Position numbers and translations under genes: made by a program. Positions 6,520 to 13,093 of a DNA stretch of 25,188 bases are shown here, one piece after another (the stretch's first letter is position 1; every line of letters begins with the position of its first letter). Under the pieces are notes generated by a model that was not told the origin of the DNA, searched no databases, and was given only the letters and a program-made list of their open reading frames with translations. Source of the stretch: a virus. The stretch is from the IMG/VR virus record IMGVR_UViG_3300025652_000497, positions 1-25,188 of that record. The stretch is one strand, 5' to 3'.

Positions 6520-6776
6520 TGGATATAGAGGAAAGAATTAGAAAGATACAAGGATACAAAACTTGGTCTATTAAGAGAAAGGTTGATGAACTGCTAGAGA
6601 TTGATGCTCACAATTATACCAATCTAGGTATTGATTCTTCTAAGGCTGATAAGAAAGCTGTAAAGGATATAAGTAGAAAGATATATAGAGCTATCTCTGT
6701 AATTAATCCTTTAGACGGATATATACTAGAAGCTCATATGAATGAGAAAGATTTAACTAAAGCAATACAACAATAG
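6519..6776 (+). CDS. Unknown small helical protein, 85 aa
   Basis: Starts in a TAATG overlap with the previous gene and ends directly before the ATG of the next one. The sequence is strongly charged (about a third Lys/Arg/Asp/Glu) and helical throughout, with MDIEERIRKIQGYKTWSIKRKVDELLEID at the front. No family recognised. Confidence 0.58.
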   Translation: MDIEERIRKIQGYKTWSIKRKVDELLEIDAHNYTNLGIDSSKADKKAVKDISRKIYRAISVINPLDGYILEAHMNEKDLTKAIQQ

Positions 6777-6869
6777 ATGTTACTTGATATAGCAAACGCT
6801 ATTGGTGTAATAGCAGGAGTAGTTCTTTGGTTCTTTGTAATTAAATATTTTATAGACGGAAAGATATGA
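6777..6869 (+). CDS. Tiny membrane peptide, 30 aa
   Basis: ATG directly after the preceding TAG; TGA overlaps the next ATG (ATGA at 6866-6869). One hydrophobic helix (IANAIGVIAGVVLWFFVIKY) with a short polar tail. Function unknown. Confidence 0.48.
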   Translation: MLLDIANAIGVIAGVVLWFFVIKYFIDGKI

Positions 6870-6982
6870 AAGAGTCAGTTTTAATAAAAATGCAGTACGA
6901 CCTTAAACTTGTGCAACAGGCATTAGTAGTGGCCTTAACTAGGCTAGATAGATTAGAGGAAAAAAAAGTAGAAGAAAAGTAG
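6866..6982 (+). CDS. Tiny helical protein, 38 aa
   Basis: Begins in an ATGA overlap. An amphipathic helix (MQYDLKLVQQALVVALTRLDRLEEKK) with heptad-like spacing, probably a short coiled coil that pairs with a larger protein. Together with the membrane peptide before it, it recalls a small i-spanin-like arrangement, but the position far from the lysis genes argues against that reading. Confidence 0.42.
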   Translation: MKESVLIKMQYDLKLVQQALVVALTRLDRLEEKKVEEK

Positions 6983-7013
6983 TGGTTGTTTAAAAAATGT
7001 TTATATTAGCAGT

Positions 7014-7802
7014 ATGAAAACAATTAAACTACTAGACAATAAGGATTGGGATGTATCTGAAATCCTAGACAAGATGGAGGATGATTCATTTTATTATGGA
7101 TACTTGGGTAAGTATGCCCTATCTTCTTCATCTTCTAAAGATCTTTACAAATCCCCCAAGAGTTACTTTAATAAGACTCAACAAGTTAATGGTGATATAC
7201 CTGCTCTAAGAGAGGGAAGGTTAATTCACACTGTAGTACTTGAAGAGGAAAAGATTGATGACAAGTATGACTTTGTTGATATAGGTGGAAGGAACACTAA
7301 GACCTTCAAAGATGCTAAGGAAGAGGCTACCAGTAAAGGCAAAGAGATTATGTTAGTTAGTGAGCTTAATAAGGCTAACGAGCTTTGTAACTCTATTAGA
7401 TTCAATAGAGATGCTAATGAACTATTCACTGGTGGAGCTTCTGAAGTTCCTGCTATTGGTAACTTGTTTGGTGTACCTTTTAGGGGTAAGGCTGACTATT
7501 TAAAAGATGGCCACTTAATAGACTTGAAAACTACGGCTAAGCTAGATGGATGGGAGAGAGCTGCTAAGTATAGTTGGCACTACGATATGCAGGGCTGGAT
7601 TTACTGTGAACTCTTTGGAGTTGAGAGGTTTACTTATGTAGTGATAGAGAAAGGCTCTGGTGATATAGGAATATTTGAACTCACTAAGAATACAAAAGAA
7701 ATAGGTGGTGATAAGGTTAAGCAAGCTGTAAACACTTACAAGGAATATTTTATAGAAAAAAGAAGCAAGGTTAATGACTTTACAATCAGAGGATTCCTTT
7801 AG
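7014..7802 (+). CDS. RecE-like PD-(D/E)XK exonuclease
   Basis: A 262-residue nuclease of the RecE/exonuclease VIII (DUF3799) group, which resects double-stranded ends to give single strands for an annealing protein. Visible motifs in order: LSSSSSKDLYKSPKSYF (36-52, substrate-binding entry), EGRLIHTVVLE (67-77, H72), SEVPA (143-147), FRGKADYL (156-163, D161), LIDLKTTAKLDGW (168-180, D170 and K172) and YDMQGWIY (190-197). With the ERF protein at 1839 and the SSB-like protein at 2401 it forms a complete annealing-recombination set, though 5 kb apart. A TATATTAG box lies just before the start (7002-7009), and TTAGCAGTATG over the start is identical to the one at 1116. Confidence 0.88.
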   Translation: MKTIKLLDNKDWDVSEILDKMEDDSFYYGYLGKYALSSSSSKDLYKSPKSYFNKTQQVNGDIPALREGRLIHTVVLEEEKIDDKYDFVDIGGRNTKTFKDAKEEATSKGKEIMLVSELNKANELCNSIRFNRDANELFTGGASEVPAIGNLFGVPFRGKADYLKDGHLIDLKTTAKLDGWERAAKYSWHYDMQGWIYCELFGVERFTYVVIEKGSGDIGIFELTKNTKEIGGDKVKQAVNTYKEYFIEKRSKVNDFTIRGFL

Positions 7803-8034
7803 TTTATTTGAGGAAGAGAAGATGCTATATTACTACCTATCCTTAATTGACTTACTTCACGGAGTGAGTATAAAACAACTAGAAGAGGATATATCTATCT
7901 ACGAGCAGATAGAGTCTTACGAGGCTTGTGCAGGGATTAAGGAAGCAGTTGAAGTAGCTAGATATAAAACGTATCAAGATATAAAATTGATAGCGTTAGA
8001 AGTGCAAGAGAAGTACCAATTTGAAATAGATTAA
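7774..8034 (+). CDS. Unknown small protein, 86 aa
   Basis: An acidic helical protein with no recognised family. The ATG at 7774 overlaps the nuclease by 29 nt; a second in-frame ATG at 7822 (giving MLYYYLSLIDLLHGVS...) removes the overlap and may be the true start. It contains two Cys-free helical blocks and a single C near the middle (YEACAGI). Confidence 0.55.
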   Translation: MTLQSEDSFSLFEEEKMLYYYLSLIDLLHGVSIKQLEEDISIYEQIESYEACAGIKEAVEVARYKTYQDIKLIALEVQEKYQFEID

Positions 8035-8056
8035 ATAATAATTAAAAACGATTAGA

Positions 8057-8584
8057 ATGATTACAGATTTATTAAAAAATGTAGTAGAAGAATACTACGA
8101 ATTAGATTTAACTTTAAACACTAGACAAAGAACTCACGTTGAAGCTAGAGCTATCTACTTTAGACTGCTAAGAGACAAAACTAAAATGAGTCTTGAGGCT
8201 ATAGGTAAGACTGTTAATAGGGATCACGCTACTGTCTTGTACGCTAACAGAAAGTTAAAAGATTGGATTCAATATGATTCAAAGATTAAAAAGGAGTACG
8301 AGATTATTAGGAACAAATTTGAACACGCTTTGTCATTATCTGATACAAGTATTGAAGAAGAATATTCAACAACAGAAGGGTTTTATGAAGCAAAGTATAA
8401 GGAGTTGGAAGGAAAAATAATGGAAGCCCTTGCTAAAGCTGAAGGTAAGGAGTTTGAAGATATTAATTCAGTACAAGCCTTTGAAGCACTAGACAACTTG
8501 TTTACGAAGTACAACTTCTTAAAGGCAAGTTTTTATAGAACTCACCCTAAGAGAGCTTTAGCTCGTAAATTTGATTTAGTGTAG
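8057..8584 (+). CDS. DnaA domain IV-like DNA-binding protein
   Basis: A 175-residue protein whose first 70 residues resemble the C-terminal DNA-binding domain of the initiator DnaA. AIYFRLLRDKTKMSLEAIGKTVNRDHATVLYANRKL (32-67) matches the DnaA helix-turn-helix with its signature RDHxTVLxA. The AAA+ ATPase part is absent, so this is a stand-alone binding domain, a type found in phages. The C-terminal 100 residues are helical and charged. It could mark the phage origin or interfere with host DnaA; the repeats at 884-922 and 10561-10663 are candidate targets, by inference only (they are not DnaA boxes). Confidence 0.8.
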   Translation: MITDLLKNVVEEYYELDLTLNTRQRTHVEARAIYFRLLRDKTKMSLEAIGKTVNRDHATVLYANRKLKDWIQYDSKIKKEYEIIRNKFEHALSLSDTSIEEEYSTTEGFYEAKYKELEGKIMEALAKAEGKEFEDINSVQAFEALDNLFTKYNFLKASFYRTHPKRALARKFDLV

Positions 8585-8586
8585 TT

Positions 8587-8853
8587 ATGGCTAAGAAGGT
8601 TGCAATAGACTATTCAGTTATAAATCAAGAGGCAGCTAAGTGGTGTATGGATAGAGGTTATAAGATATATCCTACACCAGTTGAGTTTAAGAATTTAAAT
8701 GAAAGAACTAAGAAGGGGATTAAGTTTAAATTGGTTGTGGAGTTTGGTGGTGCTAAGAAAGTTGGTACTAAACTTTATACTGATGTTGAATGGTCTAATG
8801 CAATCTGGTCAGTATACAGTTACCTATATAACAAACACGGAAGGAATGGGTAG
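8587..8853 (+). CDS. Unknown small protein, 88 aa
   Basis: A mixed alpha/beta protein (KWCMDRGYKIYPTPVEF..., then a KFKLVVEFGGAKKVGTKLYTD strand region and a final helix). I recall similar ORFs just upstream of terminase genes in Bacteroidota phages, without a known function. It overlaps the next gene by 8 nt. Confidence 0.6.
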   Translation: MAKKVAIDYSVINQEAAKWCMDRGYKIYPTPVEFKNLNERTKKGIKFKLVVEFGGAKKVGTKLYTDVEWSNAIWSVYSYLYNKHGRNG

Positions 8854-9229
8854 AAAACCAAAAGAAAGGAAGTTCGTTAAAGCTACAGATGGTAGACGTA
8901 ATAATGGTAGGAAGAAAGGTGACAAGGTAAACAAACCTGTTATGGCCACTCCTAGTGCTATTAATGAGGCTAAGAAGAATAGAGTAGGGATATATGCCCT
9001 GAACGCTATGCAGAAAGTATTTGGATCTGAGGAAGAGGCTTGGGCCTCACTAGCAGAACAAGCTAAGGATTCCTTTCCTCATATGAAGCTACTGTTTGAA
9101 TACAAATATGGTAAGCCTGATGATGCTAGACTAGGTGGAGAGAAGCCTAAAGTAAATATAAATATAAAGAACCTGTTTGCAGGTAGTCAAGAAGATAACA
9201 AAGATATAATAGACGTTACAGATGAATAA
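8846..9229 (+). CDS. Candidate small terminase subunit
   Basis: 127 residues from the ATG at 8846 (MGRKPKERKF). A longer in-frame reading from 8699 is a shadow of the previous gene and is rejected. The N-terminus is very basic (KPKERKFVKATDGRRNNGRKKGDK) and likely binds DNA; the middle is helical (INEAKKNRVGIYALNAMQKVFGSEEEAWASLAEQA), and YKYGKPDDARLG is typical of Bacteroidota phage proteins in this position. TerS identity rests mainly on its place before TerL and on the general layout. Confidence 0.6.
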   Translation: MGRKPKERKFVKATDGRRNNGRKKGDKVNKPVMATPSAINEAKKNRVGIYALNAMQKVFGSEEEAWASLAEQAKDSFPHMKLLFEYKYGKPDDARLGGEKPKVNINIKNLFAGSQEDNKDIIDVTDE

Positions 9230-9380
9230 TGAATTGCCAAACGACTGGTGGAATTACGGTATTAATCCAATACTAGGTTATAGATATAACCCAGAGGGAA
9301 AGCGTTTTCACCTCAACACAAAAAACCCAAATAATGAAAACCCCAGAACTAAACCCAAAATACCAATCCCTAGGGAATGA
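9222..9380 (+). CDS. Small Pro/Asn-rich ORF between terminase genes, 52 aa
   Basis: ATG at 9222 overlaps the preceding gene by 8 nt and the ORF runs 47 nt into the TerL gene. The product (MNNELPNDWWNYGINPILGY...) has a credible N-terminal half with WW and Tyr residues; the second half is low-complexity Asn/Pro/Lys. It fills the otherwise empty gap before TerL. Could be a chance ORF. Confidence 0.35.
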   Translation: MNNELPNDWWNYGINPILGYRYNPEGKRFHLNTKNPNNENPRTKPKIPIPRE

Positions 9381-10539
9381 TAGTAGATACTTTGTAATTA
9401 CAGGTGGTAGGGGTAGCGGTAAATCTTTTAGCGTTACCTCTTTTCTTGCGTTACTTACTTTAGAGAAAGGTCATAAGATATTGTTTACTCGATATACTAT
9501 GACCTCTACAGCTAACTCAATTATCCCTGAATTTATAGAGAAGATTGAACTGTATGGTATTGGTGAGCATTTTAGGATAACTAAAGATGAGATTATAAAT
9601 ATCTCCACAGGAAGCTCTATAATGTTTAGAGGTATCAAAACCTCAGCAGGTAACCAAACAGCCTCTCTGAAGTCCTTACAAGGTGTTACAACGTTTGTAT
9701 TAGATGAAGCAGAAGAACTTATTAATGAAGATGACTTTGATAAGATTGACCAGTCTGTACGTTCTAAAGCTAAACAGAATAGAGTTATCCTAATCCTTAA
9801 CCCTACTACTAAGGAGCACTGGATATATCAAAGATTCTTTGCAGCTAAGGCAGTGAAAAGTGGATGGAATGGTTGGAAGGATAATATTACTTATATACAT
9901 ACTACCTTTAAAGATAATTTAGATAATTTATCAGAATCCTTCTTATTCCAAATAGAAGAGATTCGTAGACGTAGGCCAGACAAATACAATCACCAAATAT
10001 TAGGAGGTTGGTTAGATAAAGCTGAAGGTGTAGTATTTACGAGATGGGATATTGGGGATTTTAATGAGTATTTACCCTCTATATATGGGCAAGATTTCGG
10101 GTTTTCAGTAGATCCTACTGTACTACTCAAAATGGCTATAGATAAGGATAGGAAGAAGATATATGTCAAAACTCAATATTGTAAGGTAGGTTTGTCTACA
10201 AAAGAGATAGGGGAGCTAAATAGGAGATATGCTGGGGAAGAGCTTATTATCTGTGATAGTGCAGAACCTAGACTTATTCAGGAGCTAAAGATATATTGTA
10301 ATATCAAACCTACACTAAAGAAGCAGGGTAGTATCCTAACTGGGATAGCCTTGATACAAGATTATGATTTAGTGATTGACCCTGAATCTACAGAGTTAAT
10401 TAAGGAGCTTAACAATTATGTTTGGCACAGTAGGAATGAAAGACCTGTTGATAAATGGAATCACCACTTAGATAGTTTAAGGTATGGTGTTCAATATTTT
10501 TTAGCAAATATAAATAAAGGAAGTTATGTTATCCGATAA
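9334..10539 (+). CDS. terL: Terminase large subunit
   Basis: The packaging motor and genome-cutting nuclease, 401 residues, close to the usual size for the Terminase_3 group. ATPase motifs: Walker A GGRGSGKS (24-31), Walker B FVLDEAEE (121-128), and the coupling motif ILNPTT (154-159). Nuclease motifs: QDFGFSVDP with D254, IICDSAEP with D308, and HHLDSLRY with D380, giving the three acidic metal ligands. All catalytic positions are present, so the protein should be active. It would work with the small subunit upstream and a portal encoded outside the window. Confidence 0.96.
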   Translation: MKTPELNPKYQSLGNDSRYFVITGGRGSGKSFSVTSFLALLTLEKGHKILFTRYTMTSTANSIIPEFIEKIELYGIGEHFRITKDEIINISTGSSIMFRGIKTSAGNQTASLKSLQGVTTFVLDEAEELINEDDFDKIDQSVRSKAKQNRVILILNPTTKEHWIYQRFFAAKAVKSGWNGWKDNITYIHTTFKDNLDNLSESFLFQIEEIRRRRPDKYNHQILGGWLDKAEGVVFTRWDIGDFNEYLPSIYGQDFGFSVDPTVLLKMAIDKDRKKIYVKTQYCKVGLSTKEIGELNRRYAGEELIICDSAEPRLIQELKIYCNIKPTLKKQGSILTGIALIQDYDLVIDPESTELIKELNNYVWHSRNERPVDKWNHHLDSLRYGVQYFLANINKGSYVIR

Positions 10540-10560
10540 AAATATTTTGCTCAACCAAAA

Positions 10561-10663
10561 TTCTTAAACGCAGTACCCAAATTCTTAAACGCAGTGGGTT
10601 CTTAAACGCAGTACCCCACTGAACTCAGTACCCTCTTGAACGCAGTAGGTTCTTAAACGCAGT
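10561..10663 (+). repeat. Six-copy array of TTCTTAAACGCAGT
   Basis: Perfect 14-bp copies start at 10561, 10582, 10599 and 10650. Two degenerate copies lie between them (TGAACTCAGT at 10620-10629 and TCTTGAACGCAGT at 10634-10646). The last five are on a 17-bp period and the first is 21 bp from the second. Spacers are short and either A/C-rich (ACCC) or G-rich (GGG, AGG). The array begins 22 bp after the terL stop. A near-identical motif occurs at 884-922. Iteron-like regulatory or origin sites, packaging sites or recombination boundaries are possible. Confidence 0.85.
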
Positions 10664-10924
10664 AGGTATTTTCCCGTTTGCTTGCGTTTTGCAAGTAAGC
10701 CCTCTAAGCCCCTCAAATTTCTTTTAGGTAGGATACCACCTGAAATGGTATAAAGTCTCTTAAAACGTCTTAAAATAGCTTTCACGTTATTTTTATTAGT
10801 AATACAAAAAAAGCTATAATTGATAGGTTAAAAAAGTTTTATTTTCCTTGTATATTAAAAAAGTTTTATGTATTCGCGCGTACCTTAATTATATCTTTAC
10901 GATTAAAAATAAATTGTTTACTAT
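10664..10924. other. Gene-free stretch after the repeat array
   Basis: From the terL stop (10539) to the small ORF at 10983 no protein gene is credible. Besides the array, I see a hairpin CTTGC-GTTTT-GCAAG (10681-10695), a hairpin ATACCA / TGGTAT (10733-10751), and paired 15-bp direct repeats at 10828 and 10855. A minus-strand ORF at 10585-10785 is only the repeat array read backwards. Confidence 0.6.
10828..10869 (+). repeat. Two direct repeats of TTAAAAAAGTTTTAT
   Basis: Exact 15-bp copies at 10828-10842 and 10855-10869, 27 bp apart start to start, about 56 bp before the promoter at 10925. Position and A-tract content suggest a regulator-binding or DNA-bending site for that promoter. Confidence 0.65.
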
Positions 10925-10954
10925 TTGTTAATTATTAAATTATTTGTATATTTG
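10925..10954 (+). promoter_or_regulatory. Bacteroidota consensus promoter
   Basis: TTG at 10925-10927 (TTTG from 10924), 19 bp, TATATTTG at 10947-10954. Exact match to the host-type consensus. It would start transcription near 10960, 23 nt before the first ATG (10983), and drive the SH3-barrel/GP88 unit up to the terminator at 12674. Confidence 0.75.
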
Positions 10955-10982
10955 AATAAGTTTAACCAATAAAACAAAACAA

Positions 10983-11078
10983 ATGAAACTTTTAAAATTA
11001 CTAAACCAATTTACTTTATTATTCACTCTTTTATTTTTAGCCTATATTATTGGGCAAATTATAAGAGCTATTATTTAA
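10983..11078 (+). CDS. Tiny membrane peptide, 31 aa
   Basis: First ORF after the consensus promoter. MKLLKLLNQ followed by a hydrophobic helix (FTLLFTLLFLAYIIGQII). It could be a small membrane peptide or a poorly cleaved signal-like leader. It ends 19 bp before the next gene. Function unknown. Confidence 0.5.
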   Translation: MKLLKLLNQFTLLFTLLFLAYIIGQIIRAII

Positions 11079-11097
11079 CCAATTAAAAACCAAAGAA

Positions 11098-11418
11098 ATG
11101 AATCAACAACAATTATTTAAAGAAATTACAAGCGGGAAAATATTTACAGCTGAGTTTATTAAGAAAGATAACACTAGACGTGTAATTAATTGCCGTACTA
11201 ATGTAAAAAAGTTCACTAATGGCAAAGGGTTAAATTTTGATCCAATTGTGAGGAATTTACTACCCGTATACGATCTAAAAGCAAAAGATTATAGATTTAT
11301 AAATTTATCAACTCTAATAAGTGTAACTATAAAAGGGCAAAAGTATTTTATAAACGATATTATAATTAACGAAAGTATTAATAAAATTAAGGAACTAAAT
11401 AAAACTATATTAAAATGA
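11098..11418 (+). CDS. SH3 beta-barrel fold-containing protein
   Basis: A 106-residue protein matching, from memory, a Bacteroidota phage family annotated 'SH3 beta-barrel fold-containing protein'. The typical line is an opening helix (QQLFKEITSGKIFTAEFIKKDNTRR), then KKFTNGKGLNFDPIVRNLLPVYDLKAKDYRFINLSTLISV. The role is unknown. It overlaps the following GP88 gene by 4 nt (ATGA), so the two are made together. Spaced AACCAAAGAA before the ATG is an A-rich leader typical of the host phylum, which lacks strong Shine-Dalgarno use. Confidence 0.72.
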   Translation: MNQQQLFKEITSGKIFTAEFIKKDNTRRVINCRTNVKKFTNGKGLNFDPIVRNLLPVYDLKAKDYRFINLSTLISVTIKGQKYFINDIIINESINKIKELNKTILK

Positions 11419-12158
11419 GCTACACAATACCAAAAAACTTATTAAGTAAAGGAATAACGAATGCCAAAACGGTAAAGAATGATATTGAAACTTTTATATT
11501 ATATCTTGCACCGCATAAACAAAACGCCAAAGGGGTGAATATTTGTCCAGCTGCTTCGACTGGCTGTGTCGCTGCTTGCCTTTATTCCGCTGGACGTGGA
11601 AAGTTTTCGAATGTCCAAAAGTCAAGAATTAATAAAACTAATTTTTATATATCAAATAAAAGTTTATTTATTAAAAAGCTAGCAACGGAAATTTTAAGAG
11701 AATATACCAAAGCTAAAAAGAAAGGTATCAAGATAGCATTTAGATTAAACGGTACCTCGGATTTAGATTTTGTTTACTTGCTGCAAAAATACGCGGGTTT
11801 AGATATTAGTACCTTGAAAGACGTTGCAACGTTTTATGACTACACAAAGCTATTAGGTAAAGTAAAAAAATATCTTAATCATCCTAATTATTTTGTAACC
11901 TTTTCCCGCTCCGAAATTAATGAGAGCGTTGCAATTGCGGTCCTTAATATGGGCGGTAATGTTGCTGCGGTTTTCTCTAATAACTTACCAAACTACTGGA
12001 GGGGCTTTAAAGTAATTGATGGGGATAAGTCAGACCTTGAAATGATATACAATACTAATGTGGTCCTAGGATTAAAAGCCAAAGGTGACGCACGTAAAGA
12101 CTCGAGCGGGTTTGTAATAGAAAGCAAAGCGGATATATTAATAAAACAATTAAACTAA
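11415..12158 (+). CDS. GP88 family protein (possible metal- or Fe-S-binding)
   Basis: A 247-residue protein resembling the phage 'gene product 88' family. The hallmark is a cysteine motif near the front, C44-PAASTG-C51-VAA-C55 (C-x6-C-x3-C), then LYSAGRGK. Further motif-like stretches are RLNGTSDLDF (110-119), TFYDYTKL (139-146) and VTFSRSE (161-167), spaced like strands of one alpha/beta domain. The three cysteines could hold a metal or iron-sulfur cluster; I know of no proven function. It is the main gene of a unit with its own promoter and terminator, between packaging and tail genes. Confidence 0.75.
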   Translation: MSYTIPKNLLSKGITNAKTVKNDIETFILYLAPHKQNAKGVNICPAASTGCVAACLYSAGRGKFSNVQKSRINKTNFYISNKSLFIKKLATEILREYTKAKKKGIKIAFRLNGTSDLDFVYLLQKYAGLDISTLKDVATFYDYTKLLGKVKKYLNHPNYFVTFSRSEINESVAIAVLNMGGNVAAVFSNNLPNYWRGFKVIDGDKSDLEMIYNTNVVLGLKAKGDARKDSSGFVIESKADILIKQLN

Positions 12159-12163
12159 ATATA

Positions 12164-12505
12164 ATGGAAACAAAAGAAAATAAATACCCATATTTGGGAG
12201 CGTACGAAATTGAACAAGTAAAGAAAGAAACAACAGAGGAAATACTTGAGAGACTCAATAGCAGCGAAAAGAAATATAAACGCCTTTATTGGGACTGTCA
12301 ACACTGGGGCTCTGTTATCATTCATATATATAAGAATGGTATTGAGCTGCAAAGAATAGAACTAAACGAAGAGGATACCGCAAACGGTTTTGATTTTACC
12401 GATATAAAAAGTATTGCTAATGATTTAGAAAATATCTATCAAGACGACAAAAGTTTAACAGAGGTATTAATGACGTTTAAATCGGAATGGGACGAAAGAC
12501 AATAA
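12164..12505 (+). CDS. Unknown protein, 113 aa
   Basis: An acidic, soluble protein 5 bp after the GP88-like gene. N-terminal half helical and charged (EQVKKETTEEILERLNSSEKKYKRLYW), with aromatic DCQHWGSVIIHIYKNG in the middle and an acidic helical end. Minus-strand ORFs over it are shadows. No family recognised. Confidence 0.62.
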   Translation: METKENKYPYLGAYEIEQVKKETTEEILERLNSSEKKYKRLYWDCQHWGSVIIHIYKNGIELQRIELNEEDTANGFDFTDIKSIANDLENIYQDDKSLTEVLMTFKSEWDERQ

Positions 12506-12515
12506 TAAATAAGAA

Positions 12516-12650
12516 ATGAAATATATAAAACAACTAAACCAGACGTTTTATTCTGTTGAATTGGATAATAAGTACTTTATATCTAATATGAATGGATTAA
12601 ACAAAAGGATAAGTGAGGAGGAATATTTTAAACTCACTGAACAGAATTAA
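12516..12650 (+). CDS. Small protein, 44 aa
   Basis: Follows the previous gene by 10 bp and ends 23 bp before a strong terminator, so it is the last gene of the unit. The product MKYIKQLNQTFYSVELDNKYFISNMNGLNKRISEEEYFKLTEQN (44 residues, read 12516-12650) looks like a tiny beta-hairpin plus helix. Function unknown. Confidence 0.5.
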   Translation: MKYIKQLNQTFYSVELDNKYFISNMNGLNKRISEEEYFKLTEQN

Positions 12651-12673
12651 AGTACTTTTTTTGTTTTGTTTGG

Positions 12674-12711
12674 ATATCCTTAAAGATTAATTTCTTTAGG
12701 GATATTTTTTT
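12674..12711 (+). terminator. Strong intrinsic terminator
   Basis: ATATCCTTAAAGA (12674-12686) pairs with TCTTTAGGGATAT (12693-12705), 13 bp with one T-G wobble, loop TTAATT, followed by six T (12706-12711). It ends the unit driven from 10925. Confidence 0.82.
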
Positions 12712-12976
12712 GGATATATTCTAAACTTAATTTGTTGATTAACAATATAGTTAATTATCTACTATATACCGCCCTCTTCCTTTATCACCCCCTTCTCAAG
12801 CCCCCTCAGAGCTCTTCTAAGAGACTTTTATACTAATTATGTACCTAAGCTCCATTCAGGGGTAAAGTTGCTTAAATTGACGTAAAATGAGTGTAGGGGC
12901 GTTGTGGGTATGAGGTTTTGGAAATTCACCCACTTTTCAAAAGGGGTTAACTAAAATCAGAAAATCAAACGGATAC

Positions 12977-13013
12977 AAAAAACCCTCCAGAGAACTTAAT
13001 CTAAGGAGGGTTT
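12977..13013 (-). terminator. Minus-strand intrinsic terminator
   Basis: AAACCCTCC (12980-12988) and GGAGGGTTT (13005-13013) form a perfect 9-bp stem with a 16-nt loop. On the minus strand the stem is followed by a run of six T (complement of A12977-12982). On the plus strand only TTT follows, so it mainly serves leftward transcription. Confidence 0.72.
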
Positions 13014-13038
13014 AATGCTTATATAAAAATGTCAAATA
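12977..13038 (-). ncRNA. Predicted ~60-nt minus-strand small RNA
   Basis: Bounded by a consensus minus-strand promoter (13044-13073) and the terminator at 12977-13013. No gene of useful length lies inside; a 9-codon ORF (MYLTFLYKH) starts close to the expected 5' end. It is the only well supported leftward transcript in the window. Confidence 0.5.
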
Positions 13039-13043
13039 CATTA

Positions 13044-13073
13044 CAAATATAGTAATAATATTTTAAATAGCAA
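13044..13073 (-). promoter_or_regulatory. Bacteroidota consensus promoter, minus strand
   Basis: On the minus strand: TTG (13073-13071), 19 bp, TATATTTG (13051-13044), an exact match to the phylum consensus. Transcription would start near 13038 and run left into the terminator about 60 nt away. Confidence 0.68.
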
Positions 13074-13093
13074 AATATTTGAGAAAAGAATAT

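Noticed and set aside
8699-8845. Longer N-terminus for the small-terminase candidate
   Set aside because: The added residues are the preceding gene read in another frame; the protein-like, basic N-terminus begins at 8846.
10561-10663. CRISPR array
   Set aside because: Units are only 14 bp with 3-7 bp gaps and there are no cas genes.
10664-10760. Strong terminator for terL
   Set aside because: The hairpins at 10681 and 10733 lack a following T-run, so they were kept only as hairpins.
10585-10785. Minus-strand ORF with repeated 'RLRTHCV'
   Set aside because: It is the 14-bp repeat array read backwards, which explains its repetitive product.
12055-12352. Two minus-strand ORFs of about 65 codons
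   Set aside because: Shadows of the GP88-like gene and its neighbour on the plus strand.
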